From NCBI GenBank assembly GCA_900475325.1, contig LS483371.1, forward strand, positions 992,001-1,056,000: a stretch of DNA of 64,000 nt, written 5' to 3'. Position numbers and translations under genes: made by a program. How positions within the stretch are numbered: position 1 is the stretch's first letter; the number at the start of each line of letters is the position of its first letter. A model generated the notes under the pieces. The model saw only the letters and a list, made by a program, of their open reading frames with translations, was not told where the DNA came from and did not search any database. Positions 44,724-54,793 of this stretch are shown here, piece after piece. Origin of the DNA: Paucimonas lemoignei (GTDB lineage Bacteria > Pseudomonadota > Gammaproteobacteria > Pseudomonadales > Pseudomonadaceae).

Positions 44724-44730
44724 ACATGCA

Positions 44731-45099
44731 TCACACCTCTATCAACGCGGCCAGCTCTCGCTCCAGCTCATCATGATCGGCCAGGTTCAGCTCGATCAGC
44801 CGCCGTAGATGGCTGATGGATTCCAGCCCGATGTGCTCGCAGACAAAACCCAGCTGCCCTTGATCATCGTGGGTCAGCCGCACATCCATTTGCACGTGGA
44901 CCTCATTGCTCAGCTTGATATCCACGGCAAACAGCTCGTCAGTGTCGGCCTGCCAGGGCTGCGGGCGCTCGATGAGCAAGCCCTTGAGGGATAAGTCCAC
45001 CAACTGAACCTGCCAGCGTTTGTCGCCCTGACTAAGCTCGGTTTTCGCATCAAAGGCAATGCGCTTGAAACGTCTGCGGTCTGCGTGGGAGTCGGTCAT
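44731..45099 (-). CDS. mapZ: PilZ-domain c-di-GMP effector MapZ
   Basis: A 122-residue single PilZ domain. The c-di-GMP-binding motifs are RxxxR at the N-terminus (RRRFKRIAF) and DxSxxG (DLSLKG). The C-terminal ISHLRRLIELNL segment is strongly similar to P. aeruginosa PA4608 (MapZ), which binds the chemotaxis methyltransferase CheR1 when loaded with c-di-GMP and alters chemotactic receptor methylation. The neighbour radA is the same. The start at 45099 follows a GAGAAG site; a longer frame upstream is not supported. Confidence 0.85.
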   Translation of the reverse strand: MTDSHADRRRFKRIAFDAKTELSQGDKRWQVQLVDLSLKGLLIERPQPWQADTDELFAVDIKLSNEVHVQMDVRLTHDDQGQLGFVCEHIGLESISHLRRLIELNLADHDELERELAALIEV

Positions 45100-45368
45100 C
45101 GAATCACTTCTCTTGGCATCGACTGACAACTGTCAGCGGTTCAACGCCGCTCAGCAGCGTCGTCTGTACCGACGATAGACCCGATCAGCGTCATCGAACA
45201 GTTTTTGCTGCCAGCTTTACACTTGGCCCCCTGCGAAACCGCTTCTTTATAGGTCGTCCAGCTGCATCCAGGTTCTTTTCGCCCTAGACCATCGTGGGGG
45301 TGGCCTTTCGCTCCGACATAGCTAAACTCCGGTAGCTGGCCTTCTAGTCATCCTGCTGGAATAAAAAA

Positions 45369-47444
45369 ATGAAAAATAATAATAGCCTTATGCGCCATGT
45401 GCCTTGGCTGATCGTTGCAATTGTCGGGGCTTTTGCCCTTGGGGTCGTGGCCTTGCGCCGCGGTGAAGCAATTAACGCCTTGTGGATCGTGGTCGCTGCG
45501 GTTGCCATCTACCTGGTTGCGTATCGTTATTACAGTTTGTTCATTGCCCGCCATGTTATGCAGCTCGATCCGCTGCGTGCCACACCGGCGGTGGTCAACA
45601 ACGACGGTCTGGACTATGTGCCGACCAACAAACACATCCTTTTTGGTCACCACTTTGCTGCCATCGCAGGCGCCGGCCCTCTGGTCGGTCCGGTGCTGGC
45701 TGCGCAAATGGGTTACCTGCCTGGCACGCTCTGGCTGATTGCCGGTGTGGTCCTGGCCGGTGCGGTGCAGGATTTCATGATCCTGTTCCTCTCCACACGC
45801 CGTAACGGTCGCTCCCTGGGCGACATGGTGCGTGAAGAAATGGGCCGCATTCCCGGCACCATCGCGCTGTTCGGTTGCTTCCTGATCATGATCATCATCC
45901 TTGCGGTGCTGGCGCTGATCGTGGTCAAGGCCCTGGCTGAAAGCCCGTGGGGCATGTTCACGGTCATGGCGACGATCCCGACGGCGATGTTCATGGGCGT
46001 CTACATGCGCTACATCAGGCCGGGCCGCATCGGGGAAATCTCGGTGATTGGCGTGGTGCTGTTGCTGCTCTCGATCTGGGCCGGTGGTCATGTCGCGGCC
46101 AGCCCTGAGTGGGCGCCGATGTTCACCTTCACGGGTGTGCAGATTACCTGGATGCTGGTGTGCTACGGCTTTGTCGCGGCGATGCTGCCGGTCTGGCTGC
46201 TGCTGGCACCACGTGATTACCTGTCGACCTTCCTGAAAATCGGCACCATCGTGGCCTTGGCCATCGGCATTCTGGTACTCGCGCCAGAGCTGAAAATGCC
46301 TGCGCTGACCCAGTTCACCGACGGCACCGGTCCGGTCTGGAAGGGCACGCTGTTCCCGTTCCTGTTCATCACCATCGCGTGCGGTGCGGTTTCGGGCTTC
46401 CATGCGCTGATCTCGTCCGGCACCACGCCCAAGCTGCTGGATAACGAAACCAACGCCCGTTACATCGGTTACGGCGGCATGCTCATGGAGTCCTTCGTGG
46501 CGATCATGGCCATGGTTGCCGCTTCGGTGATCGAGCCAGGTATCTACTTCGCCATGAACAGCCCGGCAGCGATTGTCGGCAGCGACGTGGTGACGGTGGC
46601 GCAGACGGTCAGCAGTTGGGGCTTTGCCATCACGCCTGAGCAGCTGACAGCGGTTGCCAAGGACATCGGCGAAAACACCGTACTGGCTCGTGCCGGTGGC
46701 GCGCCAACCCTGGCAGTCGGTATCGCGCAGATTCTGCACCAGGCATTGCCGGGCGCCAGCACCATGGCTTTCTGGTACCACTTCGCGATTCTGTTTGAAG
46801 CACTGTTCATCCTGACCGCAGTGGACGCCGGTACCCGTGCCGGTCGTTTCATGCTGCAGGACTTGCTGGGCAGCTTCGTGCCAGCCCTGAAACGCACTGA
46901 GTCCTGGACCGCCAACGCCATCGGCACCGGTGGTTGCGTGGCGCTGTGGGGTTACTTGCTGTATCAAGGCGTGATCGACCCGCTGGGTGGCATCAACACC
47001 TTGTGGCCGCTGTTCGGTATCTCCAACCAGATGCTGGCCGGTATCGCGCTGATGCTGGCGACGGTCGTGCTGATCAAAATGAAGCGTCAGCGGTACATCT
47101 GGGTCACCATGCTGCCAGCCACCTGGCTGTTGATCTGCACCGTGACGGCAGGCTTCATCAAGCTGTTCGACAGCAACCCGGCTGTTGGCTTCCTGGCTCT
47201 GGCCAAAAAATACAGCACCGCTGCTGACGCGGGTCAGATCCTGGCTCCGGCCAAGACCATGGACCAGATGCAACACGTGATCTTCAACGCTTACACCAAC
47301 GCGACCTTGACGATTCTGTTCCTGTTCGTGGTGTTCAGCATCCTGTTCTACGCGCTGAAAGTTGGCGTCGCGGCATGGGGCAACAAAGAGCGTACGGACA
47401 AAGAAGCGCCTTTCCAGGCGTTGACGACTCCGACCAACATTTAA
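45369..47444 (+). CDS. cstA: CstA-family carbon starvation/pyruvate-peptide transporter
   Basis: A 691-residue inner-membrane protein with at least 15 hydrophobic segments. CstA motifs: HHFAAIAGAGPLVGPVLAAQMGYLPG and GAVQDFMILFLSTRRNGRSLG, plus SGFHALISSGTTPKLLDNE. Members take up pyruvate or peptides under carbon limitation. The ribosome site is weak (only GGA) and the start codon is followed by an A-rich segment matching the Hfq/Crc consensus. Downstream ybdD is 16 bases away, the usual partner. Upstream, 45100-45368 shows no gene. Confidence 0.92.
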   Translation: MKNNNSLMRHVPWLIVAIVGAFALGVVALRRGEAINALWIVVAAVAIYLVAYRYYSLFIARHVMQLDPLRATPAVVNNDGLDYVPTNKHILFGHHFAAIAGAGPLVGPVLAAQMGYLPGTLWLIAGVVLAGAVQDFMILFLSTRRNGRSLGDMVREEMGRIPGTIALFGCFLIMIIILAVLALIVVKALAESPWGMFTVMATIPTAMFMGVYMRYIRPGRIGEISVIGVVLLLLSIWAGGHVAASPEWAPMFTFTGVQITWMLVCYGFVAAMLPVWLLLAPRDYLSTFLKIGTIVALAIGILVLAPELKMPALTQFTDGTGPVWKGTLFPFLFITIACGAVSGFHALISSGTTPKLLDNETNARYIGYGGMLMESFVAIMAMVAASVIEPGIYFAMNSPAAIVGSDVVTVAQTVSSWGFAITPEQLTAVAKDIGENTVLARAGGAPTLAVGIAQILHQALPGASTMAFWYHFAILFEALFILTAVDAGTRAGRFMLQDLLGSFVPALKRTESWTANAIGTGGCVALWGYLLYQGVIDPLGGINTLWPLFGISNQMLAGIALMLATVVLIKMKRQRYIWVTMLPATWLLICTVTAGFIKLFDSNPAVGFLALAKKYSTAADAGQILAPAKTMDQMQHVIFNAYTNATLTILFLFVVFSILFYALKVGVAAWGNKERTDKEAPFQALTTPTNI
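45372..45385 (+). promoter_or_regulatory. Putative Hfq/Crc target motif at the cstA start
   Basis: Immediately after the ATG the sequence AAAAATAATAATAG contains two overlapping AANAANAA matches. Such motifs at start codons are bound by Hfq with Crc in Pseudomonas to block translation when preferred carbon sources are present. The match is seen; repression is inferred. Confidence 0.5.
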
Positions 47445-47460
47445 GTAACGGGAGCTGCAT

Positions 47461-47658
47461 ATGTTCAATGACCTGAGTCGCCTCGGGAAATACCTCGGTC
47501 AGGCTGCGCGCCTGATGGTGGGCATGCCCGACTACGACAACTACGTCGCGCATATGCAGGTCAAGCACCCTGACAAGCCGATGATGGATTACGAAACGTT
47601 CTTCCGGGAGCGCCAGGAAGCCCGATACGGCGGCAAGGGTGGACCTAAATGCTGTTGA
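47461..47658 (+). CDS. ybdD: YbdD/YjiX-family small protein (DUF466)
   Basis: A 65-residue protein with the family motif [14 protein letters not shown] and [23 protein letters not shown], ending in GPKCC. YbdD genes commonly follow cstA/btsT and are needed for transport activity of the partner in E. coli. GGGAG lies 7 bases before the ATG. Confidence 0.92.
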   Translation: MFNDLSRLGKYLGQAARLMVGMPDYDNYVAHMQVKHPDKPMMDYETFFRERQEARYGGKGGPKCC

Positions 47659-47685
47659 TGGGTTGATCAATGGCTGATTAGCCTC

Positions 47686-47718
47686 AAACGCGCCACGCTT
47701 GTCGTGGCGCGTTTTTGT
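47686..47718 (+). terminator. Rho-independent terminator of cstA-ybdD
   Basis: AACGCGCCACG-CTTGT-CGTGGCGCGTT stem, nearly perfect, followed by a T-rich run. Confidence 0.85.
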
Positions 47719-47731
47719 TTGTGCGGCAACT

Positions 47732-47815
47732 GTGGGACCGGCCGGGAAGACGCCGGTATAGTCGCTGCATCTCCCGCGTTAGAGACACCGCTTTCCCGGC
47801 TAAAGCCGGTCCCAC
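47732..47815. repeat. REPIN, GTGGGACCGGCTTTAGCC type, left arm shortened
   Basis: Inverted REP pair between the ybdD terminator and yjiA. The left arm reads GTGGGACCGGCCGGGAA, so the internal CTTTAGCC is deleted, while the right arm is intact. Confidence 0.8.
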
Positions 47816-47864
47816 AGGATTGCGGTAAATTCTCGACATTGTGTTTACAGAAACAGGAGCACCC

Positions 47865-48842
47865 ATGACCACCCCGCAACCCATCCCCGTCACGGTCCTC
47901 AGCGGCTTTCTCGGCGCAGGCAAGACGACGTTGCTGCGTCATTTGCTCAAGACCGAGCACGGCCTGAAAATCGCCGTGATCGAAAACGAATTCAGCGACG
48001 CCGGGATCGACACCCAACTGCTGGGCGCCGAGCCGGTGCAAGTCATGACCCTGTCAAATGGCTGTGTCTGCTGCACCATTCACACTGATCTGACCAAGGC
48101 GCTGTTCCTTTTGCTGGAGCGTCTGGACAGCGGTGAAATTGCCTTTGACCGGCTGGTGATCGAGTGCACCGGGCTTGCCGATCCGGCCCCTGTGGCACAG
48201 ACCTTCTTCATCGACGAAGAACTGCGCGAGCGCTACATCCTCGACGGCATCATCACCTTGGTGGACGCGGCCAATGCCGACACGCACCTGGCGCAGACCA
48301 TTGCTCAGGCGCAGATCGGCTTTGCTGATCGCCTGTTGGTGAGCAAGCGTGATCTGGTGGACGACGCCACCTTCGACGCACTCAGCGCACGCCTGACCCG
48401 CATCAACCGCCGCGCGCCCATCAGAACCGTGGATCACGGCCACATCGACCTGGCCGAGCTGCTGGATGTACGCGGCTTCAACCTGAATGCCGATCTGGGC
48501 GGCGGGATGAGCTTGCGTCCTGTGGCGCCAACCAGCCACTCACTGGACCGGATCAGCAGCCTGGTGCTACGCAGCGACCAGCCGCTGGATCTCGACCGGC
48601 TCAGCGAGTTCATGAACGAACTGCTCGAAGAACACGGCACACAACTGCTGCGCTACAAAGGCGTGCTCAGCATCGCAGGCGAACCCCGGCGTATGGTGTT
48701 CCAGGGCGTGTTGAAGCTGTACGGCTTCGATTGGGATACGGAATGGGAGGAGGGCGAAAAGCGCGAGAGTGTGATTGTGTTCATTGCCGATGATTTGCCG
48801 GAAGAGAAGATCCGGGCGGGGTTTGCCAAAGTGGCTGGATAA
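47865..48842 (+). CDS. yjiA: CobW/YjiA-family GTP-binding metallochaperone
   Basis: A 325-residue COG0523 protein with Walker A GFLGAGKTTLL, the metal-binding GCVCCTI (CxCC) motif, ECTGLADPAPVAQTF and the GTPase base motif SKRD. The C-terminal CobW_C domain has RMVFQGVLKLYGFDW. Such proteins handle zinc or other metals for target enzymes; which one is not known. The start at 47865 has AGGAG 7 bases before it. The gene stands as a single unit ending before REP and terminator. Confidence 0.88.
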   Translation: MTTPQPIPVTVLSGFLGAGKTTLLRHLLKTEHGLKIAVIENEFSDAGIDTQLLGAEPVQVMTLSNGCVCCTIHTDLTKALFLLLERLDSGEIAFDRLVIECTGLADPAPVAQTFFIDEELRERYILDGIITLVDAANADTHLAQTIAQAQIGFADRLLVSKRDLVDDATFDALSARLTRINRRAPIRTVDHGHIDLAELLDVRGFNLNADLGGGMSLRPVAPTSHSLDRISSLVLRSDQPLDLDRLSEFMNELLEEHGTQLLRYKGVLSIAGEPRRMVFQGVLKLYGFDWDTEWEEGEKRESVIVFIADDLPEEKIRAGFAKVAG

Positions 48843-48856
48843 ACACCGTATCCCTT

Positions 48857-48928
48857 GTAGGAGCTGCCGAAGGCTGCGAAAGCGATTTGTCAGACACACA
48901 GCCGTTCGCAGCCTTCGGCAGCTCCTAC
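48857..48928. repeat. REP pair, GTAGGAGCTGCCGAAGGC type
   Basis: Inverted REP pair with intact arms, directly after yjiA. Confidence 0.9.
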
Positions 48929-48942
48929 AAGTCTGGACATAA

Positions 48943-48978
48943 CAAAAAGCCCGGCGTGATAGCCGGGCTTTTTTTACT
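48943..48978. terminator. Bidirectional Rho-independent terminator between yjiA and glyA
   Basis: AAAGCCCGGC-GTGAT-AGCCGGGCTTT flanked by A and T runs, which can end transcription from both sides. Confidence 0.9.
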
Positions 48979-48995
48979 GCTGCAAACGGGGCTTA

Positions 48996-50249
48996 TTAAG
49001 CGCCGTATACCGGCAGTCTGGCGCAGATTGCTTTTACTTTTTCACGTACTGCGTCGATCACGGCTTCGTTGTTCAGGTCAGCCAGGATGTCGCAGATCCA
49101 GTTCGCCAGCTCTTTGCACTCTGCTTCCTTGAAGCCGCGAGTGGTCACTGCCGGGGTGCCGAAGCGCAGGCCGGAGGTGACGAACGGGGAGCGTGGGTCG
49201 TTAGGCACGGAGTTCTTGTTGACCGTGATGAAGGCGCGGCCCAGGGCAGCGTCTGCGTCTTTACCGGAAATGTCCTGCTTGATCAGCGACAGCAGGAACA
49301 GGTGGTTTTCAGTACCGCCGGACACCACGTCGAAACCGCGCTCGATGAACACGCCGGCCATGGTCTTGGCGTTTTTCACCACTTGTTGCTGGTAAGCCTT
49401 GAACTCAGGCTGCAGCGCTTCCTTGAAACACACGGCCTTGGCGGCGATGACGTGCTCCAGTGGGCCGCCCTGGGCACCCGGGAATACGGCGGAGTTCAGC
49501 TTCTTCTCGATCTCGGCGTTGGCGCGAGCCAGGATCAGACCGCCACGTGGACCGCGCAGGGTCTTGTGCGTAGTGGTGGTGACCACGTCAGCGAAAGGCA
49601 CCGGGTTCGGGTAAACGCCAGCGGCTACCAGACCGGCTACGTGAGCCATGTCGACGAACAGGTAAGCACCGACCTTGTCAGCGATAGCGCGGAAACGCGG
49701 GAAGTCCAGGATCTGCGAGTAGGCAGAGAAACCGGCCACGATCATTTTCGGCTTGTGCTCAACAGCCAGACGCTCGACTTCGTCGTAGTCGATCATGCCG
49801 TTGCCATCGATGCCGTACTGAACAGCGTTGTACAGCTTGCCCGACGAGCTGACGCTGGCGCCGTGGGTCAGGTGACCGCCATGAGCCAGGCTCATGCCCA
49901 GAATGGTGTCGCCGCCCTGCAGCAAAGCCAGATAAACGGCGCTGTTGGCTTGCGAACCCGCGTGTGGCTGGACGTTGGCGTAATCAGCGCCGAACAGCTC
50001 TTTGGCGCGGTCGATGGCCAGTTGCTCAACCACGTCGACGTATTCGCAGCCGCCGTAGTAACGCTTGCCTGGATAACCTTCAGCGTACTTGTTGGTCAGG
50101 ACCGAGCCCTGAGCTTCCATCACCGCTGGGCTGGTGTAGTTTTCCGAAGCGATCAGCTCGATGTGCTCTTCTTGGCGCTGAGCTTCTTGCTCCATGGCGG
50201 CAAAGAGATCGGAGTCGTACTTGGCGAGAGTCAAATCACGGCTGAACAT
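48996..50249 (-). CDS. glyA: Serine hydroxymethyltransferase
   Basis: A 417-residue PLP enzyme: N-terminal [17 protein letters not shown], the PLP-lysine in [13 protein letters not shown], and [17 protein letters not shown]. It converts serine and tetrahydrofolate to glycine and methylene-THF. The length equals E. coli GlyA. P. aeruginosa has several paralogues; gene order (next to morA) matches the one called glyA3. No serine riboswitch-like element seen. Confidence 0.95.
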   Translation of the reverse strand: MFSRDLTLAKYDSDLFAAMEQEAQRQEEHIELIASENYTSPAVMEAQGSVLTNKYAEGYPGKRYYGGCEYVDVVEQLAIDRAKELFGADYANVQPHAGSQANSAVYLALLQGGDTILGMSLAHGGHLTHGASVSSSGKLYNAVQYGIDGNGMIDYDEVERLAVEHKPKMIVAGFSAYSQILDFPRFRAIADKVGAYLFVDMAHVAGLVAAGVYPNPVPFADVVTTTTHKTLRGPRGGLILARANAEIEKKLNSAVFPGAQGGPLEHVIAAKAVCFKEALQPEFKAYQQQVVKNAKTMAGVFIERGFDVVSGGTENHLFLLSLIKQDISGKDADAALGRAFITVNKNSVPNDPRSPFVTSGLRFGTPAVTTRGFKEAECKELANWICDILADLNNEAVIDAVREKVKAICARLPVYGA

Positions 50250-50335
50250 GGCGGTCCTCAGGGATCGGGGCAGAAAAGGGGGGCATTCTAACCCAAGCGC
50301 TTTCTGGAGTGATATGAAACGCAGTCATGTTGTCT

Positions 50336-50455
50336 AGAAGCAGCTTCAAGTTTAAAGCTTCAAGCTTCAAGCAGAAGCGCGTGAAGCTTGAGGCTTGTAG
50401 CTGCCCTTCACGCTGCTTTTACTTGTAGCTTGCCGCTTGAAGCTTGCAGCTGCTG
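50336..50455. repeat. Array of GCTTCAAGCTT-type short repeats
   Basis: Within the 246-base gap between glyA and morA lies a run of short related units (AGCTTCAAG, AAGCTTCAAGC, CTTGAAGCTTGCAGC) in both orientations. The left half (about 50340-50400) and the right half (about 50425-50455) are loosely inverted copies. I have seen such AGCTTCAAG blocks as scattered Pseudomonas intergenic repeats; no protein is coded. Confidence 0.6.
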
Positions 50456-50495
50456 TTCATGCCCAATTGATTCAAACCGCCGCAGGCGGCCCCAA

Positions 50496-53400
50496 TCAAT
50501 CAAACATGAACAGCGCATCATTGCTGTACTGCGCCTCGAAACGGCTGGCGGGCATCGGGCGCCCGAACAGGAAGCCCTGCACTTCATCGCAGCCGTGTTC
50601 GCGCAGGAATTCCAACTGCTCGTGGGTCTCCACGCCTTCGGCGATGACCGCCAGGTTGAGGCTGTGCGCCATGGCAATGATGGCTCGGGCAATCTGCGCA
50701 TCCTGCTCGCCGGAGGGCAGGCCATCGACGAAGGTGCGGTCGATCTTGAGGATGTCGATCGGGAATTGCTTGAGGTAATTGAGCGATGAATAACCCGTGC
50801 CGAAGTCATCAATGGCAATGCTGAGCCCCAGGCGCTTGAGGCCTGCGAGGATCTGCATGGCCTGATCCACTTCGCGCATCAGGATACTTTCGGTCAGTTC
50901 CAGCTCCAGGCAGGCGGGCGGCAGGCCGGTTTCCTTCAGGATGCTGGCGATCCGGTTGCCCAGTTGACCATCGGAAAACTGCCGTGCCGAGATGTTCACC
51001 GAGACCTTGGGTACGCGAACCTTGGCCTGATGCCAGGCTTTGAGCTGACGGCAAGCTTCGCTCAGCACCCAGTCGCCGACCTCAACCACCAGCCCGAGCT
51101 CCTCGAGCACCGGGATGAATTCCACCGGCGATACCAGCCCGCGCCGTGGATGGCGCCAGCGCAACAGAGCTTCGGCGCCCGTCAGGCGTTTGCCGTCACC
51201 ACTGAATTGCGGCTGGTAGAACAGGGTGAATTCCTTTTGTTCCAGGGCGTGGCGCAGGTCGCTTTCCAGTTCCAGGCGCTCCAGCGCCGTGGCGTTCATG
51301 TCGGCCTGATAGAACTGGAAGTTATTTTTGCCGCGCTCCTTGGCGTGATACATGGCGGTATCAGCGTTTTTCATCAACTGGCTCAGCTCATTGCCATCCT
51401 GCGGGCTGAGGGCGATGCCGATACTGGCCGTCACGAAGAATTCGCGCCCCTCGAGGACGAACGGCGTCACCAGGCTGTTGAGGATCTGTTCGGCCACATT
51501 AATGGCTCGATTCAACGCAATCTGCCGCGACGGGCTGGGTTGCAGGAGCAAGGTGAATTCGTCACCGCCCATGCGCGCAACGGTGTCGTCATCGGAGACG
51601 CAGGCCAGCAACCGGGTGCCCATTTCCTGCAGCATGCGATCGCCAGCGGCGTGGCCCAGGGAGTCATTGATCGGTTTGAAACGGTCCAGGTCGAGGAACA
51701 TCAGCACCACCCAGGCCTGTTGCCGCTCGGCCTGTTGCAGGGCGGTATGCAGGCGGTCCTGGAACAGCGAACGGTTGGGCAGATGGGTCAGGGCGTCGTA
51801 GTAGGCCAGGCGATGAATGCGTTGCTCGCTGGCCTTGCGCTCGCTGATGTCGGTGAAGAAACACACATAGCTGGCCAGATCGCCTTCGTCATCGAGTACC
51901 GCCGTGATGCCGACCCAGGCCGGGTAGTGCTCTTCGCTGCGGCGCTTGAGCCACACTTCGCCTTCCCAGCTGCCGCGCTGATGCAGTTGCTTGAGGATGT
52001 AACTCAGGTGCGCTTCCTGATGCTCATCGACGGTCAATATGCTCGGCAACTGGTCCAGGACTTGCGAGACCTCGTAGCCACTGACCCGGCTGAACGCTTC
52101 GTTGGCCTGGACGATGTAGCCCGCCGGGTCGGTGATCAGAATCGCCGAGGTTGAATGCTCGAATACCGTGGCCGCCATGCGCAGGTCTTTTTCGGCGCGA
52201 CGCTGCTGACTGATGTCGCGGCCGACACCCAGAATGCCTTCAAACGTGCCTTGCTCGTCCCAGACCAGTACCAGACGCAACTCGATGGGGATTTTGCGAC
52301 CGTCAGCCCGCAAGCAGTCAAACAGGAACAGCTGCGTGGGAATCTCGTGACGCAACGTGGCCAGTTCGTCCGGCTTGTCCAGCGCCTTGCTGATGCGCTC
52401 CAGCAACGCGTGGATGCCCACCAACTGATGGGGGTTGGCGACGGTGGATTTAAAGCCGTGCTTGAGGATCCACTCAGCGCTGTGACCGAGTACTGCAAGC
52501 ACGGAAGGGCTGACGTAATTGGGGGTCAGGGTGTTATCGGTGGAAAAGATCACGTCGCTGATGCTTTCGGCCAGCATCCGGTAGCGTTTCTCACTGTCGC
52601 GCAGGGATTCGCTGGCTTCCAGTTGTTCAGTGATGTCCTTGGCGACGCCGATGATGCGTGTCACCTGATCGTCTTTGTCCCGAGCCAGGGCCTGCTCGCG
52701 GATGTCGAAGCGCCGCCACTGGTCGTCCCGCGAGCGAAAGCGCAGCTGGCATTGCAGCAATTTGCTGTGCCCGCGGTGGCGTTGGCGCAGACGCATGTCC
52801 TGGTAGATTTCAGCATCTTCGGGGTGCAGCAGGATTTCCCAGAAAAACTCGCCCATGCGCACCAGCTCGGCCTTGCTGTAGCCCAGCGTGCGGCCCAGGT
52901 GGTGGTTGCTGTAGATCATGCGCTGGCTGAGGACGTCCTGCACATAGAGGTGGTCCGGCACAGTGCGCACCACGTCGGACCAGAAACCCTCGCGCTCCTG
53001 CTGGGACAATTCCACCTGTTTGCGGCTGGTGATGTCGCCAATGCTGAGGATCACGGCGTGCATATCCTGCCGGTCTTCGGGCAGGCGCAGCACCAGCCAC
53101 AGGTATTGGTCTTCGCCGCGTTCCTGGGTCAGGCGGATTTCGATTTCAAACTGATTGGTGCCGGACAACAACGCGTGGATCAATTGCGTGCCGATGCCCT
53201 CTCGGGCGCGGGGGCAACCCACGATCAAATGCTCCCAGGCCTGCTGGCTCGACTCCACCTGCAGCAAACTGAGCGCAACCTGATTGACCTCGGTGATGCG
53301 CAGCCTGCTCAACAGCACATTGAGCTGACCGGGCTGATTCCTGAGCAGTTCGTCCAGATCTTCGCTGGTCTGTACGTTCAGCGCTTGCAGATAAATCGGC

Positions 53401-54344
53401 AGTGCGGACATATCCAGCACACAGATCGCCACGCCCGCGCCTTCAAAGATGTCCTGATACCGGCGGCGACTTTCATGCAGCTGACGTTGGCGGCGGCGCA
53501 GGCTTAACAGCGCAAACAGCGGCAGGATCGACAGCAGCAGGGCAACCACGCACTTGCCAATCAGCGGGCCCAGCAATTGTTCGCGGGCGCTGGTCACGTC
53601 GAACAGGCCGCGCAGCTGCCAGTTACTGTTGGGCAGGGATTCGAGCAGGACACTTTCAGTTTCGCCCACGCTGCTGACCATCGGCTCTTTACTGGACGGT
53701 ACGTCACGGAAGAGCAGGCGCGAGGTGGTGCGGTTTTCCAGGCGCCAGACCGGCTGAAAATCCTGAGTGGTCTGCAAGGTCAGGGATTTCAGGGCATCAG
53801 GCGCCAACCGCAGGACCCAGTAGTTGCGACTGAGGCTGCCAGGCTGGCGGATAAACAGATAGACCTGTGAGCCGTCCTGACTGTTGTCGTAATAAAAAGG
53901 TTGGCCCATGGCTTGCTGGAGGGTTTGCTTGAGGAAGCCGCCATCATCGCCAGTGGCCATGCTGTCGGTGAGGATCTCCCCGGTCCCGCTCAGCCACGCC
54001 ATGCTGCGCAAGGCGGGCAGCGATTGGCGCAGGCTGTTGAGCAACGGCGATTGCTGGCCAGGGCTTTGCGATTGTTGACTGTCGTCGGTCAGCAGGTTGA
54101 GCGCAACCTGGGCACTCAGGGCCATGTTCAGGCTCACGCGGTCAGCCAGTTGCACGCTGTAATCAAGGCTGCGCTGGCGTTGGCGATCCTGAGTCAGCTG
54201 GAACTGATCAATCAATTGCCAGATGATGAGTGCGAGCATGAGCAGCGTCAGCGCCGCGAGCCCGCCTTTCAATGAGCCGCGCAGCGGTTGACTTGAGGCG
54301 CCATTGGTCGCGCGCGAGGCAAGTGGGTGGGTAGATGTGGGCAA
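50496..54344 (-). CDS. morA: MorA-type membrane PAS-GGDEF-EAL c-di-GMP enzyme
   Basis: The 1282-residue protein has two membrane helices (about 27-48 and 263-285) around a periplasmic sensor domain, then four PAS-like domains (about 300-450, 460-585, 590-720, 725-850), a GGDEF domain (ARMGGDEF, about 860-1020) and an EAL domain ([35 protein letters not shown], about 1030-1275). Both catalytic signatures are intact. The inhibitory RxxD site before GGDEF is SDDD, so product inhibition is not expected. Its position next to glyA matches P. aeruginosa morA, which controls motility and biofilm. Length is smaller than PAO1 MorA (about 1415). Confidence 0.88.
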   Translation of the reverse strand: MPTSTHPLASRATNGASSQPLRGSLKGGLAALTLLMLALIIWQLIDQFQLTQDRQRQRSLDYSVQLADRVSLNMALSAQVALNLLTDDSQQSQSPGQQSPLLNSLRQSLPALRSMAWLSGTGEILTDSMATGDDGGFLKQTLQQAMGQPFYYDNSQDGSQVYLFIRQPGSLSRNYWVLRLAPDALKSLTLQTTQDFQPVWRLENRTTSRLLFRDVPSSKEPMVSSVGETESVLLESLPNSNWQLRGLFDVTSAREQLLGPLIGKCVVALLLSILPLFALLSLRRRQRQLHESRRRYQDIFEGAGVAICVLDMSALPIYLQALNVQTSEDLDELLRNQPGQLNVLLSRLRITEVNQVALSLLQVESSQQAWEHLIVGCPRAREGIGTQLIHALLSGTNQFEIEIRLTQERGEDQYLWLVLRLPEDRQDMHAVILSIGDITSRKQVELSQQEREGFWSDVVRTVPDHLYVQDVLSQRMIYSNHHLGRTLGYSKAELVRMGEFFWEILLHPEDAEIYQDMRLRQRHRGHSKLLQCQLRFRSRDDQWRRFDIREQALARDKDDQVTRIIGVAKDITEQLEASESLRDSEKRYRMLAESISDVIFSTDNTLTPNYVSPSVLAVLGHSAEWILKHGFKSTVANPHQLVGIHALLERISKALDKPDELATLRHEIPTQLFLFDCLRADGRKIPIELRLVLVWDEQGTFEGILGVGRDISQQRRAEKDLRMAATVFEHSTSAILITDPAGYIVQANEAFSRVSGYEVSQVLDQLPSILTVDEHQEAHLSYILKQLHQRGSWEGEVWLKRRSEEHYPAWVGITAVLDDEGDLASYVCFFTDISERKASEQRIHRLAYYDALTHLPNRSLFQDRLHTALQQAERQQAWVVLMFLDLDRFKPINDSLGHAAGDRMLQEMGTRLLACVSDDDTVARMGGDEFTLLLQPSPSRQIALNRAINVAEQILNSLVTPFVLEGREFFVTASIGIALSPQDGNELSQLMKNADTAMYHAKERGKNNFQFYQADMNATALERLELESDLRHALEQKEFTLFYQPQFSGDGKRLTGAEALLRWRHPRRGLVSPVEFIPVLEELGLVVEVGDWVLSEACRQLKAWHQAKVRVPKVSVNISARQFSDGQLGNRIASILKETGLPPACLELELTESILMREVDQAMQILAGLKRLGLSIAIDDFGTGYSSLNYLKQFPIDILKIDRTFVDGLPSGEQDAQIARAIIAMAHSLNLAVIAEGVETHEQLEFLREHGCDEVQGFLFGRPMPASRFEAQYSNDALFMFD

Positions 54345-54793
54345 CTTTGATCCTGACTACCGAACTGACGCAGCGAATACTAGCGCGACACGCACTATAA
54401 ACCTGCCGCCCAAAGGGCGCCTAGCATGCCCTGAGTTGTGGCGAAGTGCCAGCCCCATACGGCTGGATGGTTTGCCCTGACGTGCGCATTCGGGTAGCTT
54501 TGCGCTACGCGCGGCATCTGCCGACTTCTGCATGAGTGACTCCACTGCACAGGCAGTAACCCTGATAGTCGCGACGCATGCGCGCAAGAGCGTACTGCAG
54601 ACTTTGCTCCCACTCCCAAAGCTGCGCCGATCGGTCGCTGATCCTTAGTCAAGGCCCGGAATTGTCCGATGGCAAGTGCCGCAGATAAATAAAAGCTTTT
54701 TTGGGGACGGGGCACTAAGCTCGCGCGCAATCTACGCCACACATCAGTCAACGCAACATACCAGTCAACAGTCACAAACCAGGTTTTTACTCC
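54345..54793. other. 449-base intergenic region between divergent morA and ettA
   Basis: No gene is seen. A weak sigma70-like pair (TTGTCC at 54662 and GATAAA at 54684, 16 bases apart) faces ettA and may be its promoter. A CCGCCCAAAGGGCG-type hairpin is near the morA end. Nothing else stood out. Confidence 0.3.

Noticed and set aside
45348..47468. A 706-codon open frame on the minus strand
   Set aside because: It mirrors cstA, is rich in His, Gln, Arg and Asp as antisense frames of membrane genes are, and has no ribosome site.
54345..54793. Possible tRNA or small RNA gene before ettA
   Set aside because: No cloverleaf or terminator-bounded hairpin was found.
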